Below are positions 1 through 12,900 of a DNA stretch of 64,000 bases, piece after piece. A program made the position numbers and the translations under genes. The DNA is taken from positions 5,449,182 to 5,513,181 of the forward strand of contig NC_087384.1 of NCBI RefSeq assembly GCF_963675165.1, given 5' to 3'. Numbering within the stretch: position 1 is the first letter of the stretch; each line of letters starts with the position of its first letter. The DNA comes from Halichondria panicea. Its lineage: Eukaryota > Porifera > Demospongiae > Suberitida > Halichondriidae. The notes beneath the pieces were generated by a model, which worked only from the letters and a program-made list of their open reading frames with translations, made no database searches and had not been told where the DNA came from.

Positions 1-191
1 TACAACTCTTTTCCTCATGTTGTGTATAATTATAGCTGTACACACGGTGGCCGAGAAGGGACACTCACGAGCGCCTACCGTCACAATTAACCATGTACAT
101 AATGATTTTCTACCATTAGTAAAATTACTTGAATAACGTATCTATCGTATTATTTTGATGTCACAGAAATCAGCGGGGTATTTGATGAGGA

Positions 192-244
192 GTAATCTGA
201 TGGATTCTCTAACCTTGTGACGGTTAGAGAATCCATCAGATTAC
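192..244. repeat. Perfect hairpin, 23-base arms
   Basis: Arms at 192-214 and 222-244 are exact inverted complements around a 7-base loop. The right arm abuts the 3' end of the broken membrane-protein gene at 241-1496. It could be a very short inverted-repeat transposon; no target duplication was found. Confidence 0.8.
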
Positions 245-1496
245 CGGGTGTGGAATAGCACTATCTGAAAATGACTCTTCAATTTGTGGATTTTTAGGTG
301 TAGCTCTAAAAGCTGTGAAATTTGCTTATGCACCAGGTTTTGAGTTGTTTCTTTACCAGGAGCCACCAAATGATCAACACTGATTATTGGGACAATTCCA
401 ATGAGTGCTAGAAACGAATAAGAAAATGTACTGAAGTAAGAAGCTTTGATGCCAGCTTCATCTCCTGCGATTGCCATAATGAACACTCCACTAAGAATCA
501 GTAGCATGAAGTTATGTTATACACTTTGAATTCTTCCTTGTATGGTCGCAATGAGAGGTGTAAAAACATGAGGATGACTACAACTAAGACTCCGATTGAA
601 TAAAAATAGATAGTTTGTGAGACTGTAATAAGAATTAGATGAAGAAGAAAGCCAGTCACAGAAAACCATCGATAATCTCTGGTACCAATCGTTCCATCCT
701 TGTAGAAACCTTGGTAGCAGTTGACTAACATGTCAAGACGTTGACGCTGAATTTTCAAAGAATTGAGACATTTCTGAAACCATTTCATCGGATATATGAT
801 CAGAAATACTACAGAAAGTATTACAACAAAACTCCGACAAAAAGCTACTATTGCGTACGGAAGATGTTCATGTCCAAAGAATTCCACTGTGGCATCATAG
901 TAAAAAACATGATTTATGGTGTATTCTTTGCTGTTGGCTTTTATATGTATAATTATTTTGGTGAATATAAAAGCAAGTCAACAGTAACATTGAAGTAAGA
1001 AAGTAAAAAAATAGGTGCAAAAGCATTCACAATCGACCCTTCCTATCCCAGCTTTGACTAACTAAACCGAAAACCTTATGAAAAGGTCTCCAACTATACG
1101 TATACATCACGGCTATGCAAACTAATGAGAAAGTAAGTCAGAATAACCAGTACCAATGGATAAAAGGTAATCGCATAGTCCATGCAAAGCAAGCACCTGT
1201 ATTTGACTGATTTCTGTTGCAAAAATAGGTGGAATGACAGCACGAAAGAAATCCAGATTCCAGATGCTATAGGGGCAGCCTATAGCTTTAATGAAATTCT
1301 CAATGTACGCCTTCCCTGAAATGACAGAAAGAAAAGCTCGAATGGAAATAGGTGAAAAAAGTCCCTGGGACACACCAATGAACAACTTCAGCGAAGGAAA
1401 AGTTCTGTTATAACAAAGAAAAAGAAGAATGTTAAAGGAATGTAAGCACGCATGTCTGGCCTCCTCTGCATGGGTACTGCCATCACTCATTACCAA
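241..1496 (-). pseudogene. Broken multi-pass membrane protein (IWNLDFFR-type family)
   Basis: Reading leftward from about 1496, the frame gives hydrophobic segments around the motif IWNLDFF, then a run like ALDYAITFYPLVL, then GSIVNAF, LLSYF and VEFFG..HLPYAI, and ends in further membrane helices near 241. I recognise this order from large sponge and other early-animal receptor-like proteins whose C-terminal part is multi-pass; the function is unknown to me. The frame is broken several times: a 4-base CATG insertion at 1181-1184, an apparent 1-base loss near 1030, lesions around 920-960, and another shift near 500-510. No single frame runs through, so this is a relic or a badly decayed copy. 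A transposon fragment begins just upstream at 1503, which may have cut it off from its 5' exons. Confidence 0.6.
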
Positions 1497-1502
1497 CTAA
1501 GT

Positions 1503-1602
1503 GTAGTAGTGCCTTTGCCCTCGAGGCCTGCGGCCCTCGGGCCTAAGTCACTACTGAGCCAATATATCCCATGTGGCACTTGTGCATGTGTCACAACTAT
1601 AT
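1503..1602. repeat. One-sided copy of the 19.4-kb hairpin transposon
   Basis: This stretch is nearly identical to 19432-19531, covering the GC-rich centre and the right arm (CACTACTGAGCCAATATATC) but not the left arm. It is therefore a truncated copy of the foldback element described at 19403-19512. Confidence 0.8.
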
Positions 1603-2594
1603 CATGCATGCATGTATAATACTGTATACACACCGTCGCTATAGCAAGTAGGGTCGTCGCCCGGTTTCTGTGAAAGCATTGTCGTCGCTAAATAAATATT
1701 TCCCTAGCTCAAGTTGAATGTAGTTACCTTGCATGTAAACACAGTATGTCGTATATAACACAGAGCAATTCAATTAAGGCTCAGCAAATGCATTGTAAAA
1801 TAATGTACAAACAGTTGTGTTTGCGTCAGCTACCATGTAAGCTAAGCAGAATGCAGGCAATAGTAAGCAAATTTCAAGATGCATGCACTTGATACACTTT
1901 TTTAATGCACTCGTCTGTATGGGTATAGTGGATACAAACAAACCAACTCTGCAGTTAACCATGCTGTGGCCAAAAAAAATACGTAGAACCATTTTAAGAA
2001 TTCCATACATAATTATTACTTAATGAGTTTAAAAAAAGTGTATACATCATATATATCTCATGAGAGGAATTTGAGAACATGTCATGCAGGAGAGCCTGCC
2101 TTGCTAAGTCGCGTGACGCACTGTGACGTGAATCAATTCACACACACATGGATTAGAGTACTGTACAGCATCTAGACGTCAAATAATTGTTCTCTTGAGA
2201 ATATATTGTGCTGAGTGACCTACAGAAATTAAAGGCAACATATACAGTCACACTTTGTACCGTAGTGAAAAATTATTACTGTAATACATTTACTAACATA
2301 AACAAAGTACATGCATGTACATCAATCAACAGAAAGAGCTATACAGTACACCTTTCATATACATGTTTACTACGCCGGCAGGGTTTCTTTAAGACTAGAG
2401 GCCTAGGGCAGGTTGGCGAGTGATTTTTCACTAGCTTGAAATGTTCTGCTTGGAGTAATTAAATGTTCTATTTTCACCTGTCAATTACCCTACCCCTTAA
2501 TATTTGGAATCCATATTTTCACCTATTTGTGCAACATCCTAAAAGAAACCCGGCCCTTAATTATATACAATGTACATACAAAAATTTAAGGCAT
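1603..2594. other. Intergenic, no gene recognised
   Basis: Only short unsupported open frames are present, without splice signals in register or familiar motifs. It holds ATGCATGC-type simple sequence and the downstream flank of the exchange-factor gene, whose stop codon lies at 2595-2597. Confidence 0.5.
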
Positions 2595-5500
2595 TTACCG
2601 GACATCTGGCTGCCTCTTATCTTCAATCAGTTGGTCAGTGTCTCTACTCTCAGAGTCATTCAACTCCACCATTGCTTCCAAGAAGTGAGTACCTGTATTT
2701 ACTTCATTGTTAGTTGATGTGAGATGTTCACTGCTCTGGGCCTCAGTCATTCTATGGTCAGTAGTAGTCTGATTGTTACGTACTAAAGTGTGAGGAGTAT
2801 TGTCCAATGTGGGTGTGCCCTGTTTGGGGTGGTGGTCTTTGAGTAGTGGTGAGAACAGGGTAGCCATCAGTGGGTAGGGTGTATCCTGCATGCAGAACAA
2901 TAGGTAAAAAGAGAGGCTAAAAACTGTCAAATGTCTTTTTGGTAAAATTCGTCACTTTATACTAGAATAATTGCATGTACAGAATGTATACCAAACTGAT
3001 TCAACGTATTTATAACCAAGACCCCTTGAAAAGGACACTAGACTGAACTATTAAATTTTGAGTTCCTGTATGTATACAGTATACGGTGCAAATTTTCAAT
3101 GGTCTGACTTCATTCAGGAACTTTTTTTCAAAAAGTCTCTCCGATAGAAGTATGTGTACCTCTATGATGTTATTACATTGTTAATAGACAGAGCCATAGC
3201 ATCATGCATGATTATAAAGGGCATACTTTAGTGAGTGTGTTGAGGTACAGCTGCGGTGGTGCTCCACTGTTCTCATCTCCTCTACTAGTGGAGTTGGACG
3301 GAGTGGGAGTGGGTCTGTGTGCATCTTGCTGACTTAGTAGTGAACTGTATTTATCCTGCAGCTCCCTATGGCAACATACATGTTCATGTAAACAACATTG
3401 TACATAGCAGGTTAAAATCGTAGAGATTATAATTGTACGTACGTACACTGAACATTCATTGCAAGCTAAAAAAATGATGGCCATACAGGTAACACTGCAT
3501 GCATGTACTATACGTATGCACTCCTGGTACATGTAATACTAGTATAAGTACAATATGAACGCACACGTAGACTGCCCTCACCCACCTGATAGTGTTGTGT
3601 ATTTTATCCGCCCACTTGGTCACTGTCCCAGGGTCCAATGAGTAGAACACAAAAGACGTGTCACCGTTGGAGATCTGAGGAGTGGTAAGTGTAATTATGT
3701 ATATTAATGATGAAAGTCTATAAGAAATACTGTTAATTTGTTAGTGTACATTGAAACACTGCTACAGGTCTTGAGCAGGTGTACATGTATATAGCGTACC
3801 AGCAAATTATGTACATAGAAATTCTAAATCATTCACTCCTCAGTACTATGATAAGGGATTATTTTATTATGAACTGGCTGGGAGTCATGTGATGAGTGCT
3901 TGTTATAGGGAATGGGTTACCAGCTAGTTACACACAGCTATATACATAAAATTATATGCATGCATGCATGTATATTGTTCAATCGTTGTAAACAAAACAC
4001 GAGCTAAAGATTGCGGTTGAGTGAGTACATGTACCTCAATCAGCCGTGTGATGTCAGGTGCTCTCTCATCTTCACTGAGGAGCCTCACTGTGGAGTGGAG
4101 GAGGGGCAACACACACCGGCAATCATAGCACCTATGTCGTTAGAATGAGACCCGTATACTCGATGAAGGGTTATTGCAGTAGACTCTATAATTATATACA
4201 TGCACAGCAGGAGATGGCTATATATTTAAGTTACTACGCACAGCTAATAGTAGTATCCTGAGCGTAGCAAGGGTGCTACAAGTGCTTGAAATCACATGGA
4301 CACTGGGTAAAAAAATTTGTTCTTTCGTGGGAAAGCTGGCATCAGCTAAATTTACTCGTTATGTAATTTATGCACAGTGCACGTGATGAAGTCATAGTCA
4401 GAAACAACTTTTTATTTGTAAGTTGTACCTTTCTATATTCTTCTTCTCGGTTCTGGTTGGCTTGGCGTAGATGAGGACATCTGAGAACAGGAACACCATC
4501 CGTTCACTGGCCTTCTTGTACTTGAATGTTCGGCACACCTGTGAGTACATGTAATAGTTGTACCATGGATATCAAGGGTGTATTGGATTTGTACTACTGA
4601 GGGCACGAGGTAGTACAATAACAATACACACGCAGATATCCATGGTACAGGTAGCTTGTACTATACTGTAACAGTAGTAGCTTGTCTCCAAGGTTCCAAC
4701 TAGCTCGTTAAAGGGGCAGGACTGCTTGTATAACGCTCCACCCACCTTCATGAGCCCCCCCTCGTAAATGAAGCTGCGGGCAGGAGAGAGAATACTTGGT
4801 ATGCTTGGTCCAACCAGGCTCTGTTGAATAGAGAGCATCTTCATGAAATTCTCATGTCTTCGCACATGCTCGTTGATGTGTATCGTTACCGAGACAACCT
4901 CCGCAGATGCAGCTGCAGATTTGAAAAACTCATGCATAAATAATAGTGTTAACAACGAAAAAATACATAATTGTACAGCAAAAAAAAACTGGCAGCGGTG
5001 GGATTCGAACCCACGCCATCGAAATGACTGGTGCCTTAAACCAGCGCCTTAGACCGCTCGGCCACGCTACCGTACACACATTGAGCATTATGATCCAAAA
5101 CTAGGATTTGTGTATTGTTCTGCACCTTTTAATTTGTTGTAGTCAGTGTGAGTCCCTTTAGTGTGTTTCAAGAGATCTTCCAGGAGAAGTTTGTACCTGT
5201 GTACATGTAAGAAAAAATGTGAATATCCTTGTGACACCAATTAAGTCCATAGTGAAGGCACCGTATAACTGGAAAATTTGGCAGGTATTATTAATTTTGG
5301 CAAATGATCCATTTAAACGTAATTGGCGGCTTTTATTTTGCCCCTCAGGCGTGGCTATACTGTTGCAATGATGTTGCGTTCACCGGAAAACTTAAATTTG
5401 ATTTGGTAAAATCCGCCAAATCGAAATTGCCAAATTAAAACACTCACCAAAATTATACGGTATCATAGAATGTCTGATTCAAGTGGATTTAGCGGTTACC

Positions 5501-6599
5501 ATAGCTTCATGTACACATGCACTCATGCATCGCTGACCTGGGCACCCTCTGCACAGGAGTGATGAGGAGCGAGGAGAGGCGGAGGCCGCAGCACTCCGGA
5601 CGAGACTCAGTCGATACCACAAAACTCGAGAAATCAGAGTCTTGCCTTAGGCACTCCTGTATAGAAAAATATTTCTACCATGACAACAATTATGTGAACA
5701 CAGTTATTAGCAATTTAATCTTATTAGCACCACAACCTGTTTTCTAATCAAGAGGACAGGTGTCTATTATACTAAAGCAATAACACATAATAGTTAAACT
5801 TTGGCCTAGAGTGGCGGTACGCACACACAAAACACAACGATGTGTATGTACACTAAGTATAGGTGACCTTCCTTGCCTGCAATGTTTCGTTTGCCTGCTG
5901 GTAGTTTTCAGCGAAGGTGGAGTAGAGCTTTAGGAAGGGCCCGAGATGAGAAAAGGCTTCTCCAAGACTCCTCTTCCTCATGGAGGCAAACAGCTCTTGG
6001 TTGACGGAGAGAATGGCCTCTATATTGGAGAAGATGGCTGTAATGGTGACCTGGGGGAGGAGACAGCCCACTCGTATCGGCTTCAGAAACATCTGTAGAA
6101 ATGCACAACCATGCTACTACAAACAGAGCACTGTATATAGGACTTATATTTTATAATCAAGACTACCCTGAAAGTTTAACTGGAACTTTCATACATGTAT
6201 AACACAACTCACAGAGACTATGGTTGTGAGCTGGGATATGTATGAGTGCTCAGTGTCATAGATCTCTCTCACAATCCTTTGTCTGTGAGACTGCACTCTG
6301 TTAGAGCCTGCAGTACAAAATATTTTTATGAGAAATTTCCACGAGCATGCATACTGTTGTGATGTTGATTTGTTCTGCTATTTAATCTTCCAACTTGATG
6401 ACTGTTATCTACCTTGACTACGGAGCACTGGATGCAGTCCACTTGAGTAAGAAGGTATACTGAACGACCCATCCGTCTCATCGCTGCCTGCGACCATCAC
6501 TTGCAGCTTTGGGTGGGAGGGGCTGCTTTGGGGGTGGGGCTCGTTACTGTTGCAGGGGCTGCTCTGAGGGTGGTGTTCCAGTGGCTGGGCACACGCCAT
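2595..6599 (-). CDS. Rho guanine-nucleotide exchange factor, DH-PH
   Basis: Eleven exons: 6599-6413, 6307-6213, 6092-5868, 5656-5538, 5196-5126, 4912-4746, 4538-4429, 4131-4035, 3674-3586, 3365-3227, 2885-2595. All junctions are GT-AG, phases close, and the protein is 529 residues. Residues 1-62 are Pro/Ser-rich. The DH domain (about 66-250) starts RIVREIYDTEHSYISQL, contains FSNIEAIL and the diagnostic LLITPVQRVPRYKLLLEDLL. A PH domain follows (about 275-390; RMVFLFSDVLIYAK). The last 140 residues are Ser/Thr-rich and I see no FYVE or second PH domain. DH-PH proteins load GTP onto Rho-family GTPases at membranes to control actin. It is FGD-like in the DH core but shorter. The final codon precedes a possible GT donor (CGG/TAA), so a further 3' exon is not excluded. 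An acceptor just upstream of the ATG suggests a 5' UTR intron. Confidence 0.88.
4555..4648. repeat. Inverted repeat shared with 57.5 kb
   Basis: The ends GTACCATGGATATC and GATATCCATGGTAC face each other in an intron of the exchange-factor gene. The left part recurs in opposite orientation at about 57480-57555, indicating a dispersed short element. Confidence 0.6.
4990..5071 (-). tRNA. tRNA-Leu (anticodon AAG)
   Basis: The 82-base minus-strand sequence folds as a class II tRNA. The acceptor stem pairs GGTAGCG with CGCTGCC and the discriminator is A at 4990. The D-arm carries the B-box-type spacing, the anticodon stem CTGGT/ACCAG encloses TTAAGGC (anticodon AAG, reading CUU), a long variable arm follows, and the T-arm has GGTTCGAATCC. 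There is no intron and CCA is not encoded. It lies inside an intron of the exchange-factor gene on the same strand and should be transcribed independently by RNA polymerase III from its internal A and B boxes. Confidence 0.96.
5256..5463. repeat. Short TIR element, ACCGTATAA ends
   Basis: The ends are near-inverse copies (ACCGTATAACTGG at left, AATTATACGGT at right), with internal AAATTTGGC and GCCAAATTAA also facing each other. It occupies an intron of the exchange-factor gene and is a non-autonomous inverted-repeat element with no open frame. Confidence 0.6.
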
Positions 6600-6965
6600 C
6601 TCAACTCTGTATTAACAAACACATTATATCAATTTTATTAGGAGCTACCTCAGAAAAACACAAACTTTGCCAGCTAGATGCAGACTAGACGTAGACAGGC
6701 TAGGCCTGTTCGCGAAACTAGAAACTGTGTTTTTAATAATTATGTGTGAGCTTATATACTTGTGCGTCAGCATACCTCCTCAGTCTTTGGCAGCATCTAT
6801 AGCTAATTAACTATAGCTGGGACTTCTTGTTCTGCTCAGTGCTAGCAAGATACCAGTACAGTCACACCTACTTTTGTACAAATCGGAATATTAACTCCGC
6901 ATACTAAATTTTAACTAGATTACGGAAACCACGTGTAAAAAGACCTCTACAAAAAAACTGAAGAG
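6600..6965. promoter_or_regulatory. Bidirectional promoter gap
   Basis: The start codons of the exchange factor (6599, minus) and PIGT (6966, plus) are separated by 366 bases. The gap must hold both promoters and 5' leaders. It includes a palindromic E-box CACGTG at 6930-6935 close to PIGT, and no clear TATA box in a useful position. A splice acceptor just left of 6620 (minus strand) suggests the exchange factor has an untranslated first exon here. Confidence 0.5.
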
Positions 6966-9900
6966 ATGAATCTATCAAAGAGCTGTTTCCTGGTAGCCGC
7001 AGTCTGTCTGTTACTGTCTCTATTGAGGATAGAGGGAAAGCAGAGCCACACAGAGGAGCTGTTCCTCAAGCACCTGCCCGATGGAAGAGTGTTCGCTCAT
7101 TTTGAGTTCACCACTACATGGGACGTCCATCCTCTGCTCTTCGTACAGCCTTCCAATGGTAGACATTCAGTATTTATATGAAGCTATAAACACACCAAAA
7201 ACCCTCTAGCATACCCCTAAGCCGCCCTCTCACATGCATTCGCTTAGAGTGTACTTACAACTTCCTATATTGAGTACAGTGTTTACCGTAAAACCTCGAT
7301 TTAAAGCGACTCTCTATTTAAAGCGACACTTGGACATTCGCCCATATAGCACCATATAAATTCATTTTTTTGTGTACATTTAAACTTTACTGTTGCAAAA
7401 CGTAAAAGTGTCGCTTTAAATCGAGTTTTTACGGTACTAGTGTTGGTAATCATTACCGCACTCCACACACACCACAGTGCACCACTATGGGCTGTTCCCC
7501 AAGTCCGTGTCAGAGGTGGTGTCCCACTACCAGGTGCAAGAGGCCCACCTCTCCCTCACACAAGGAAAGTGGCGGACAAGGGTGTGGGGCTATCCTCCTG
7601 ACTCCACCCCTCCTGGAGCTGAGCTCTGGGTCTGGTTCCTACCCAATGCAGAGTGAGGAGATGGTTAAGTGGGTGTAATACATGTACATATATTAACTAT
7701 GATTTCGTAACACATACATGTAACACTGAAATTGTTGAATGTACATGTGGCCTTATAATTGTAGCTCATAGTTTGGTCAGCTTCTAAGTGCTTTATTATG
7801 CTGCGCGCTTTGAAAGTATTTATGTTGCTGTGAGTCTTCATCTACTTAAATTAGTATTTACAACAACTTGAACAATTGCTAAGTGCTTGTCACACTCTCT
7901 TGCCCCCCCCCCCCCCCCTGCAGTGCCAAACAACAATGGCCTGGTTTGGTGAACGCACTGTCTGGTTTGCTGTGTGCTCATCTCAACGTGATAGGCCCCA
8001 CCTCAACCTACCGACCTCTCCACTCATTCAGACCCAAGGGACCCGTTATCGGTGAGTGAATCGGGTCTTGTTATCATCCATGCTATTGTATAGATTCATA
8101 AAATTACACACAACGTACAATATCAAAAACACACACACATAAGTGTACTCTGTGCATGCATGTACATATCACCTGTGTAGTGTTCCAGCGACTAGTACCT
8201 ATACAGCTGACTTCGTTATCAATTGTAAAACATTGCCATAGTATCGGTATGATTATGGTTACTTTAGCCTAATGCGTTCTTTATTCTCCACAGGTAATCT
8301 CTCCTCCAGCCAGCTGCGATATGCCGCTGTTCCCAGGGAGACCGTGTGCACTGAAAATTTTACTCCCTGGACCAAGCTACTCCCATGTGGAACCTCTGTA
8401 AGTCAATCGACTAATTTTGAACTTATTGATTTCCAAGAGAACACTGTATATGCAGTGACACTGAAGGTTTTATGAGTAGCCTTTTAAGGAATTTTTGCGT
8501 GAGTACGGTGTGACCAATACGTACCAATCCACCCTCTTCTCTCAGGCTGGTCTGGCCTCCCTGTTCTCAGCTCTGCAGCTGTATGACACCGACTTCCACT
8601 CTCTCGCTCTCCACTTCTCTCCCACCTGCAAGGTACGGATGGGTATAGTACATCTTGTCTAGCGCTATACATGTGCATACAATGCACCCTACAAAGTAGT
8701 ACCTCTACCACTCAAGTACTTGAAAGTACATGTATATATATGTCTCTCTGGGTGATCGAATCAAGTAATTTATTGTGTAGGACCATTGTTATAAAATTGT
8801 TGATCTTCTCTCTGAGCTTTTCCAAAGAATAAACTGTTATATCACCTGTCTTTTACCCCCCAGGGTGGTGACTGCTCCTCTGTGGGGGTCCAGTTAGTTC
8901 AGACACTCTCTGTAGTGTTCCCCCCTCCCATCAACAGCCAGCAGTACATTGGTATGTCAGGTCTCCTGAATACATTTTTGAATCAACTGTGTACCATGGA
9001 AACCGATTAAATTTGCTAATGTAGACATTTATTTTTTGAGCTGACAATTGTTCCACCCACAGAATGGAGTCTCAAGAGTCTATTCTCCAAGTCTCTCTCC
9101 TCGTCCTGTCCTCTCTCGTCTTCAAGTCGTATTGTCATGGATACGAGCAATTTAACCTCTGGATTGGCCTTCAGCATTGACCCTCCCAGAGTGGAGGCCT
9201 CAGGCAGAGCAGTTTACGATATTGCCAGCCTTACAGGTGCTTGCACTTTACACTCTTGCCCCCAACTATTGTGCCATTGAATTATATCCTGTAGGATTGT
9301 CGAAAAAGTTTGATCTGAAGGTGAAGTCGCTGACACAGTTCGTCCCAGGTATGTATTGTGTGTATGTGTACTCCTGGTAGTGTCAAAAATACTCTTGGTA
9401 GTGTTTAATGTGAAAATTTGAGGGTCCATGAAATAATTTGATGGCGGTGCTACATGTACATGGAGTTATAAAGGAATTGCATTTTTATACAACTACACAA
9501 GGGCTAGCTGTACTAATGAAAGCACTGCGGGTGCTGATGCCTTGGTAGATGTGTCAAAGCTACATAACATAAAGCTAGCTGCAGCTAATATTGCTACATG
9601 TAATACACACACGTACGGTAAACATTTTGCATCTGGTATAAACATTTTTGCATCTGGTATTACCGTGAAACCTCGATTTAACCTCTAAAGAAGCGACACT
9701 TTACTTTACTTTTGCAAACGTAATTATTAAAAGTGTTGCTTTAAATCGAGTTTTTACGATAATCACAGGGACTCAAAGAGTGGGAAATTGTTGCTAAAAA
9801 ATGGAAGCCAAAATTACAAAGTCATGGCTGCTGCATCAGTAGTGTATAGAGCCTTGCAGCTCTCTTCTCACTCTTGCAGCTACCAATAGCTAGCATTCTA

Positions 9901-12900
9901 GTTCAGAGTTAACTAGAGTAGCAACACTCCATGGATAAGTTTTGCTACGCACTCTTCTGAAAAGGCTGCAATGGCATTCCAAGTAGGCATAACTCGAGAA
10001 CGAAGCATTATTTTGCAAATCCAAGAAAATGTTACTAGAAGCCTATAGAAACTTGTAGCATTGATCCTTGAGCAGTTGTAGCAGTCTACACATGGACTGT
10101 GTAGACACAATGGAAAAGGGTCACACAGTAGAAAGCTAGAATATGATTGTGGTGGGTTGTTGCTTTTGCTTGAGGTGATCCTGTACCAGGAACAATGGAA
10201 AAGGACCACTAAAGTAGAAAGCTAGAAAGCTAGAATTATGATTGGGTTGTTGCTTCTTTGCTTATCCTAGCCCCCAGAACATATCAGCAGCCATTATTTC
10301 TTAGACTTCAGGTTGCTTGTTCTCAGCTTCTAGTTTTATTGCTCCTGTTACAACACTGTGTTGTTGTACTATAGTCATTTATTGTATATCACTCCTGCAT
10401 GGTTTCTATAGATCTATTGTCACGATGTCAGGGTTTTTACTTCAGTGCTTTGGTTCTACAGCTCAACTATACGAATGTTACGTAGTACTTAGCAGTATAT
10501 GAGCTAAACAAACTGTCATACTGTCTTTTCAAATCCCCCATACATGCAGAAATGCCCCGCCCCCCGCTGCTTCACACACAGCGACTGTTAAAGGGCTCTG
10601 GTCACGAATGGGGCGGTCTTGTGACAGAGGTCTACAACAACCATCGTCACACCTCGGTGAGAGTGCTCTACCTGGACACCATTCCCTGGTACTTCAGGGT
10701 CTTCATACACACACTGAGCATTCAGAATGGTGAGCCAAGTACATGATGCCTATACTGTGCAGTGTGCGGCAGTCTGCTTATATAATATAATTATATGCAC
10801 TAACTTTTAAACGTCTGTAGTCATTTTGTGGCATGTATACAATCCAAATATTAAGACCACCCCCCTCCACACACACACACGACAGCCACTGTGTCATACC
10901 AGCACTACGAGCCGAGTAAGGATCGGGTGAGACCACACCTACTGGAACTCCTTCTCACCGTACCTCCCCTCACCACGGCAATCGTCAGTGTCATGATTAA
11001 CAGGGGCTTCCTTAAATGGACTGAACACCCTCCCGATGCACATCACGGCTTCTACGTCAAGTGAGCTTAAAAACAAAAGCGCGTCCACTTACGTAGGATG
11101 CATATTAACATTGAGTATACAGTATCATAAGGGATTGTAATTTGTGATTGGTTCCAGCTGTCTGTGATCATCGCTACAGTAGTGTGAATTGTGCTGCCAG
11201 TAACCTTATCAGAGTTGCATTTAGGCGGGGGCTCGTTTTTTTCGCCCCCTCGTTATTCCCCCTATAAACTTGATGGTCGTTTTGCTCAACCAAGCCCTTT
11301 TTCTAAGTGCAAATGCCAATTCACTGAAATGGCGGTGTCTTGCTGTGTGTACTGATAATATGATGTACTGACTCTATAATTATGCTAGTTCCGTTGTCCT
11401 GACGACTGTTTTGGAAGAGTGCCCCAACTGTACACAGCTATCAGACAATGGGACGAAAGGGTGAGTGAGGAGATTATTATAATAATTGTCTTGTGAAGAA
11501 TTGCTATTCACCAGCTGCTAATGGAGGTGCCGAAATCTCATTGCCATTATTATTTGTAGCTCTGTTTGTCTGTAGCTAATGTGAAATTTCTTATACATCG
11601 AATCAGCTACTATAGCCTCGATTCCAAGCCGCTGAGAAAGACGGCCTGGTATACACTGTTTACGCATGCGCCAGAATTACCCAGAATCTGGGTAATCGTA
11701 AATTGCAGTATATTTATCAGTATTCTTATTCCGCATTAGTTTGTAAAACATTGATATCCGTTTCATTTATAATGATGTCATTGAAAAAAGAAATCTAGTC
11801 CAAGTTGTGTAATGGCTGCTACCTTCTCTTCTGCTCTCGCGTACGCGTTATCCTGTGTTGGAAAACCAGGTCTAGTGAAAGACAAGCAGCTGGAGAGGTT
11901 GAAGTGTCTGTATGCTGGTGTTTATGTGGGTACCGTACCGACCGGCTATGGCAAGTCCCAGAGCAAGTCCATCTGCTTTCCAGACACTCCCTTTCTTGAT
12001 TGATGTGAAGCTTGACAGGACCAGTGCACCTCTCTCTGAAAGAAGTGTTGTGATGGTGATTTCTCCTCTTGTTTCTCTGAGTGAAGCCATCTTCAAAGTG
12101 TTGGTGTGTCTGTTCGACGTTCAGTGCCATTCTATCTGGAAGGAAGTATTGTTGTGACATTTGCCGAAAATTGGTCACAGAGTAAGTACGTGGTCATCCG
12201 AGAACTGTGTGGCCTGAATGTGTTTACAATCCGAGGGACTTGTGTGTATCCGATCCGAGGGACTTGTTGCTTGAGTGTGTATCCGGACTTGTTGCTTGAG
12301 TGTGTATTAATGGATAGTGCGCTCAATGGTAAATTTATTGTGTAAATCAATAAGTAGTCCTCACATTATGTTACGTCACAGCCACTGTACTTATCCACAT
12401 TTATTTTTTACCCACAGGTTTAACTAATTTCTTATGAGATTAACTTGTCGCCTGAGTGTGTATCCGATCCAAGCCTCAAGTTAAATCTACAGACCTGATG
12501 TTTTACTTAGCTGTCTCTGTCTACAGTATATACAGAGAGGTAGCCTCTTTTTCTTTTTTCTGTTCTCTTTATCACAATAAGATAAAATACTGTTTTAACG
12601 TTCAATGAGATAAAATACGGTAAATAATAAATTAATTGTCCACCCACGCGCCAACAGTAAATACCAGGCCCACTATTCAAGGGGCTGGAGTCGAGGCTAC
12701 AGCTACTATAGTATGTACATGTATGGTATCGATCATAACTATGTTCCACCCACTCATTTGCACACACTGCACAGTCCGTATGCCCTTAGGATACACACAG
12801 AACCATTGCTCATCTCCATAGCCACTCCAGACTTCAGTATGCCCTACAATGTCATCTGTTTCGTGTGCACAGTGATAGCCATAGGATTCGGCTCCATCTT

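Larger units (their letters stand above)
11613..12699 (+). mobile_element. TIR element with 9-base duplication, carrying RecQ-like fragment
   Basis: Outer ends are TAGCCTCGATTCC at left and, inverted, GGAGTCGAGGCTA at right, each followed inward by the GGCCTGGTAT motif. The element is flanked by an exact 9-base duplication CAGCTACTA (11604-11612 and 12700-12708). It sits in PIGT intron 11. Left sequence resembles the ends of the larger element at 48889-49645. A foldback-type fragment (about 12545-12640) is nested inside. A 9-base duplication and long inverted ends are typical of Mutator-like elements, but no transposase is present, so the class is inferred. Confidence 0.75.

Noticed and set aside
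3957-3973. ATGCATGC tracts as possible regulatory arrays
   Set aside because: They occur throughout the window without fixed relation to genes; treated as simple sequence.
5517-5747. Plus-strand frame over the exchange-factor gene
   Set aside because: It is antisense to exon 4 of the DH domain (ITPVQRVPR).
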